The notes under the pieces were generated by a model. It saw nothing but the letters and a program-made list of their open reading frames with translations, was not told the origin of the DNA and did not search any database. 7,626 nt of DNA from Verrucomicrobiota bacterium (GTDB lineage Bacteria > Verrucomicrobiota > Verrucomicrobiia > Limisphaerales > DSYF01). Made by a program: the position numbers and the translations under genes. The stretch is taken from contig JALOTU010000275.1 in the NCBI GenBank assembly GCA_025457725.1, forward strand, positions 1-7,626. The letters run 5' to 3'. Within the stretch, counting starts at the first letter, position 1, and each line of letters opens with the position of its first letter. Positions 6,684-7,626 of this stretch are shown piece after piece.

Positions 6684-6967
6684 CCTAACCACGGATGAAC
6701 GCCGATGAACACCGATAGAGCGACTTTGTGCGGGGCTGGGGTTGGGAGAGCCAACGGCGGAACACAGAGGCGCAGAGGGCACGGAGGTCCACGGGCAAAA
6801 CCGGTTGAAGCTTGCCGAATCCAGGTCAGACAAGGATTCCGGGGACTTTGTGAATCTCCGTCATTTTCGTGTCTCTGTGTTGAGATCAGCCCTGATCCAA
6901 GTGCATCGATCTGGCTTGGCGGCTACCTGGGCCGGATCCGTGTGAATCCGCCATCCTTGGTGGCTAA
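6684..6967. repeat. composite intergenic element of nested inverted repeats (GATGAAC and CACAGAG units)
   Basis: The outer left arm (6684-6716) is a 10-base-period array: ACGGATGAAC, GCCGATGAAC, ACCGAT. Its imperfect reverse complement is the outer right arm at 6936-6967. The inner left arm at 6761-6786 starts AACACAGAG, ends ACGGAG, and has a 9-base rhythm. Its reverse complement of the same 26-base length lies at 6856-6881, with 18 of 26 positions identical. Inside are small hairpins: GTTGG/CCAAC (6741-6755), GAATCC/GGATTC (6817-6839) and GATCAG/CTGATC (6884-6897). GACTTTGTG occurs directly repeated at 6722-6730 and 6844-6852. No open frame looks coding. I recall GGATGAACAC and CACAGAGG strings recurring between genes in verrucomicrobial genomes, so this is probably a dispersed, MITE-like or REP-like element rather than a gene. 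Confidence 0.7.
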
Positions 6968-6978
6968 TGAATGGTTGG

Positions 6979-7150
6979 CTATGCCAGCGAGGGCGGTCGT
7001 CCGGGAATGAGTTGGATCTGCTCCGGCCGACCCTCCGGGCGGTTCCGCCAGTCCATGGCCGAGTCCACCGCCAGGCGCATCTGCTTGAACCACCATTGCG
7101 CCCGGGAACTGCGCTGACGCCGCACAGTGTTCGAGTTGTTCGTTGTTCAT
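6979..7150 (-). pseudogene. small Trp-rich protein of unknown function, frameshifted
   Basis: From ATG 7150 (AAAGG lies a few bases upstream) the frame reads MNNEQLEHCAASAQFPG. At about 7101 the coding signal moves to the next frame, which reads AQWWFKQMRLAVDSAMDW, then RNRPEGRPEQIQLIPGRPP, ending SLA and TAG at 6979-6981. The second part has strongly G/C-ending codons and a sensible amphipathic composition, while continuation of the first frame becomes Gly/Ala/Pro-rich. Joining the two needs one extra base between 7101 and about 7130. The result would be a protein of roughly 56 residues with a basic, tryptophan-rich helix and a proline-rich tail. I do not recognise the family with confidence. 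A GTG in the second frame (at 7125) could also start a shorter unbroken protein, VRRQRSSRAQWWFKQM onward. It ends only 11 bases from the repeat element. Confidence 0.5.
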
Positions 7151-7203
7151 GATTTCGCCTTTCATCGCGCATCATCATGAACCCCGGGGTCGGACAAATG
7201 CGG

Positions 7204-7226
7204 TCCAAGCAAAAAATTTCCTTGGA
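7204..7226. repeat. short hairpin with A/T-rich loop
   Basis: TCCAAG (7204-7209) and CTTGGA (7221-7226) pair around an 11-base loop containing AAAAAATTT. It lies between the small minus-strand ORF and the toxin remnant. It could be a weak terminator or part of another intergenic repeat. Otherwise I see nothing between 7151 and 7320. Confidence 0.3.
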
Positions 7227-7323
7227 GAGCACAAACCGCGGGGTCAACGGTCCGGGCGGATCGGGAAGTTGTGTCGCTGCGAATGGGCTCAAGACTCGCA
7301 GAGATCCTGTGCAGGTTTGCGGA

Positions 7324-7451
7324 TTTTTTGAATCAATAGCCTATTACGAGGCGAGGGAGCCGGGTCTCGGCTTGCGGTTTCGCGACGAGGTTACTGAGAC
7401 AGTTGCCTGGTCAGGCAGTTCTCCAAGCTACCGCGCCTCAGGAAGCAGGGT
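7324..7451 (+). pseudogene. RelE/ParE-type toxin remnant
   Basis: In one frame the sequence reads FFESIAYYEAREPGLGLRFR, then DEVTETVAW (to 7410). The YYE-x-R-x-PGLGxRFxDEV pattern is the helical hairpin signature of ParE/RelE family toxins. After 7410 the frame changes. Restoring one base between 7410 and 7411 gives W(I)RQFSKLPRLRKQG, matching the usual P-x-LPRLRxxGYRR stretch of verrucomicrobial and other ParE proteins. After about 7451 no toxin-like sequence follows: the expected YRRxxLxxFPYxxxY and HxxRxPxxW portions are missing. The N-terminal strand before FFES is also absent, and no antitoxin gene is visible upstream. So this is the central third of a roughly 100-residue toxin, broken at both ends and internally. 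The original would have cleaved mRNA at ribosomes or poisoned gyrase, depending on subfamily. Confidence 0.65.
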
Positions 7452-7497
7452 TGGTTTGCTTTCACAGCAACCGATCTGCGAGACTGCCGCCCGCGGC

Positions 7498-7626
7498 ATG
7501 AGTATCCATCAGTTGGGCAGCCCAGTGAAGATCCGTCTCGCCGAGGCCTCTGAAGCAGAAGCCATCAGCCGGTTTGTGTCCGGGCTCACGGCAAGGCACA
7601 TAGGCCCAACCCTTCAGGCTGAAGGG
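7498..7626 (+). CDS. GNAT family N-acetyltransferase, N-terminal part (3' end outside window)
   Basis: Forty-three codons run from ATG 7498 off the end: MSIHQLGSPVKIRLAEASEA, then EAISRFVSGLTARHIGPTLQ, then AEG. A short strand (VKIRLA, residues 10-15) followed by xxDAEAI-like 'EASEAEAISRFVSGL' is the beta1-alpha1 opening of the GNAT acetyl-CoA-dependent acyltransferase fold. The subsequent (R/F)I-x-P-x-x-x-x-EG is, as I recall, common in uncharacterised bacterial GNATs. The acetyl-CoA binding motif would lie downstream and cannot be checked. The same frame runs without a stop back into the toxin remnant, but coding similarity restarts only at this ATG. No clear ribosome-binding site is seen, and GTG 7525 is an alternative start. 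Confidence 0.65.
   Translation, partial: MSIHQLGSPVKIRLAEASEAEAISRFVSGLTARHIGPTLQAEG

Noticed and set aside
5994..6833. 279-codon - strand open frame opposite the esterase
   Set aside because: It is a mirror of the intact esterase with its complete Ser-Asp-His triad, and its N-terminus falls in the repeat element.
6684..6967. CRISPR array
   Set aside because: The repeats are only 9-10 bases, directly adjacent or inverted, with no regular unique spacers and no cas genes.
6861..7292. 143-codon - strand open frame through the repeat region
   Set aside because: Its translation is Arg/Pro/Trp-rich without a pattern, and it overlaps the better-supported small ORF and one half of the inverted-repeat element.

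Overview
The window looks like a piece of a GC-rich Verrucomicrobiota chromosome, probably of the Limisphaerales/Pedosphaera type. This is inferred from gene content, not from a marker gene. The clues are BNR_4-type beta-propeller proteins, a glucuronoyl-esterase-like N-terminus, a GH20 hexosaminidase, a membrane protein ending in a Planctomycete/Verrucomicrobia-type cytochrome c domain, a LeuD of the 'DNIDTDQIIPA...GRNFGCGSSREHAP' kind, and intergenic arrays of GATGAAC and CACAGAG units.

Layout. Bases 1-2111 (+ strand) hold polysaccharide-related genes: the tail of a BNR_4 propeller protein, a short secreted remnant resembling the start of a CE15 esterase, and a complete secreted BNR_4 propeller protein with a histidine pair spaced like that of ulvan lyases. 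Bases 2281-4759 (- strand) hold leuD followed 19 bases later by a cytoplasmic-looking GH20 hexosaminidase, an unusual operon pairing. Bases 4760-5173 are a non-coding gap rich in palindromes between divergent genes. Bases 5174-5973 (+) encode a four-helix membrane protein with a C-terminal cytochrome c domain, whose frame is broken by an exact 20-bp tandem duplication. Bases 6015-6650 (+) encode an intact carboxylesterase. Bases 6651-6978 form a repeat element made of nested inverted repeats. Beyond it lie a frameshifted small Trp-rich ORF (-), a broken ParE-like toxin (+), and the start of a GNAT acetyltransferase that runs off the end.

How the parts fit. The left third fits export of proteins that bind or cleave acidic or acetylated polysaccharides. 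The GH20 enzyme could process amino-sugar oligosaccharides inside the cell. The right third is accessory, eroded sequence. The most notable features are the 20-bp frameshifting duplication, the roughly 280-bp nested palindromic element, and four broken reading frames in under 8 kb. I see no clear evidence of an entirely new multi-gene system. The disrupted frames could be real decay, or partly assembly or sequencing error.
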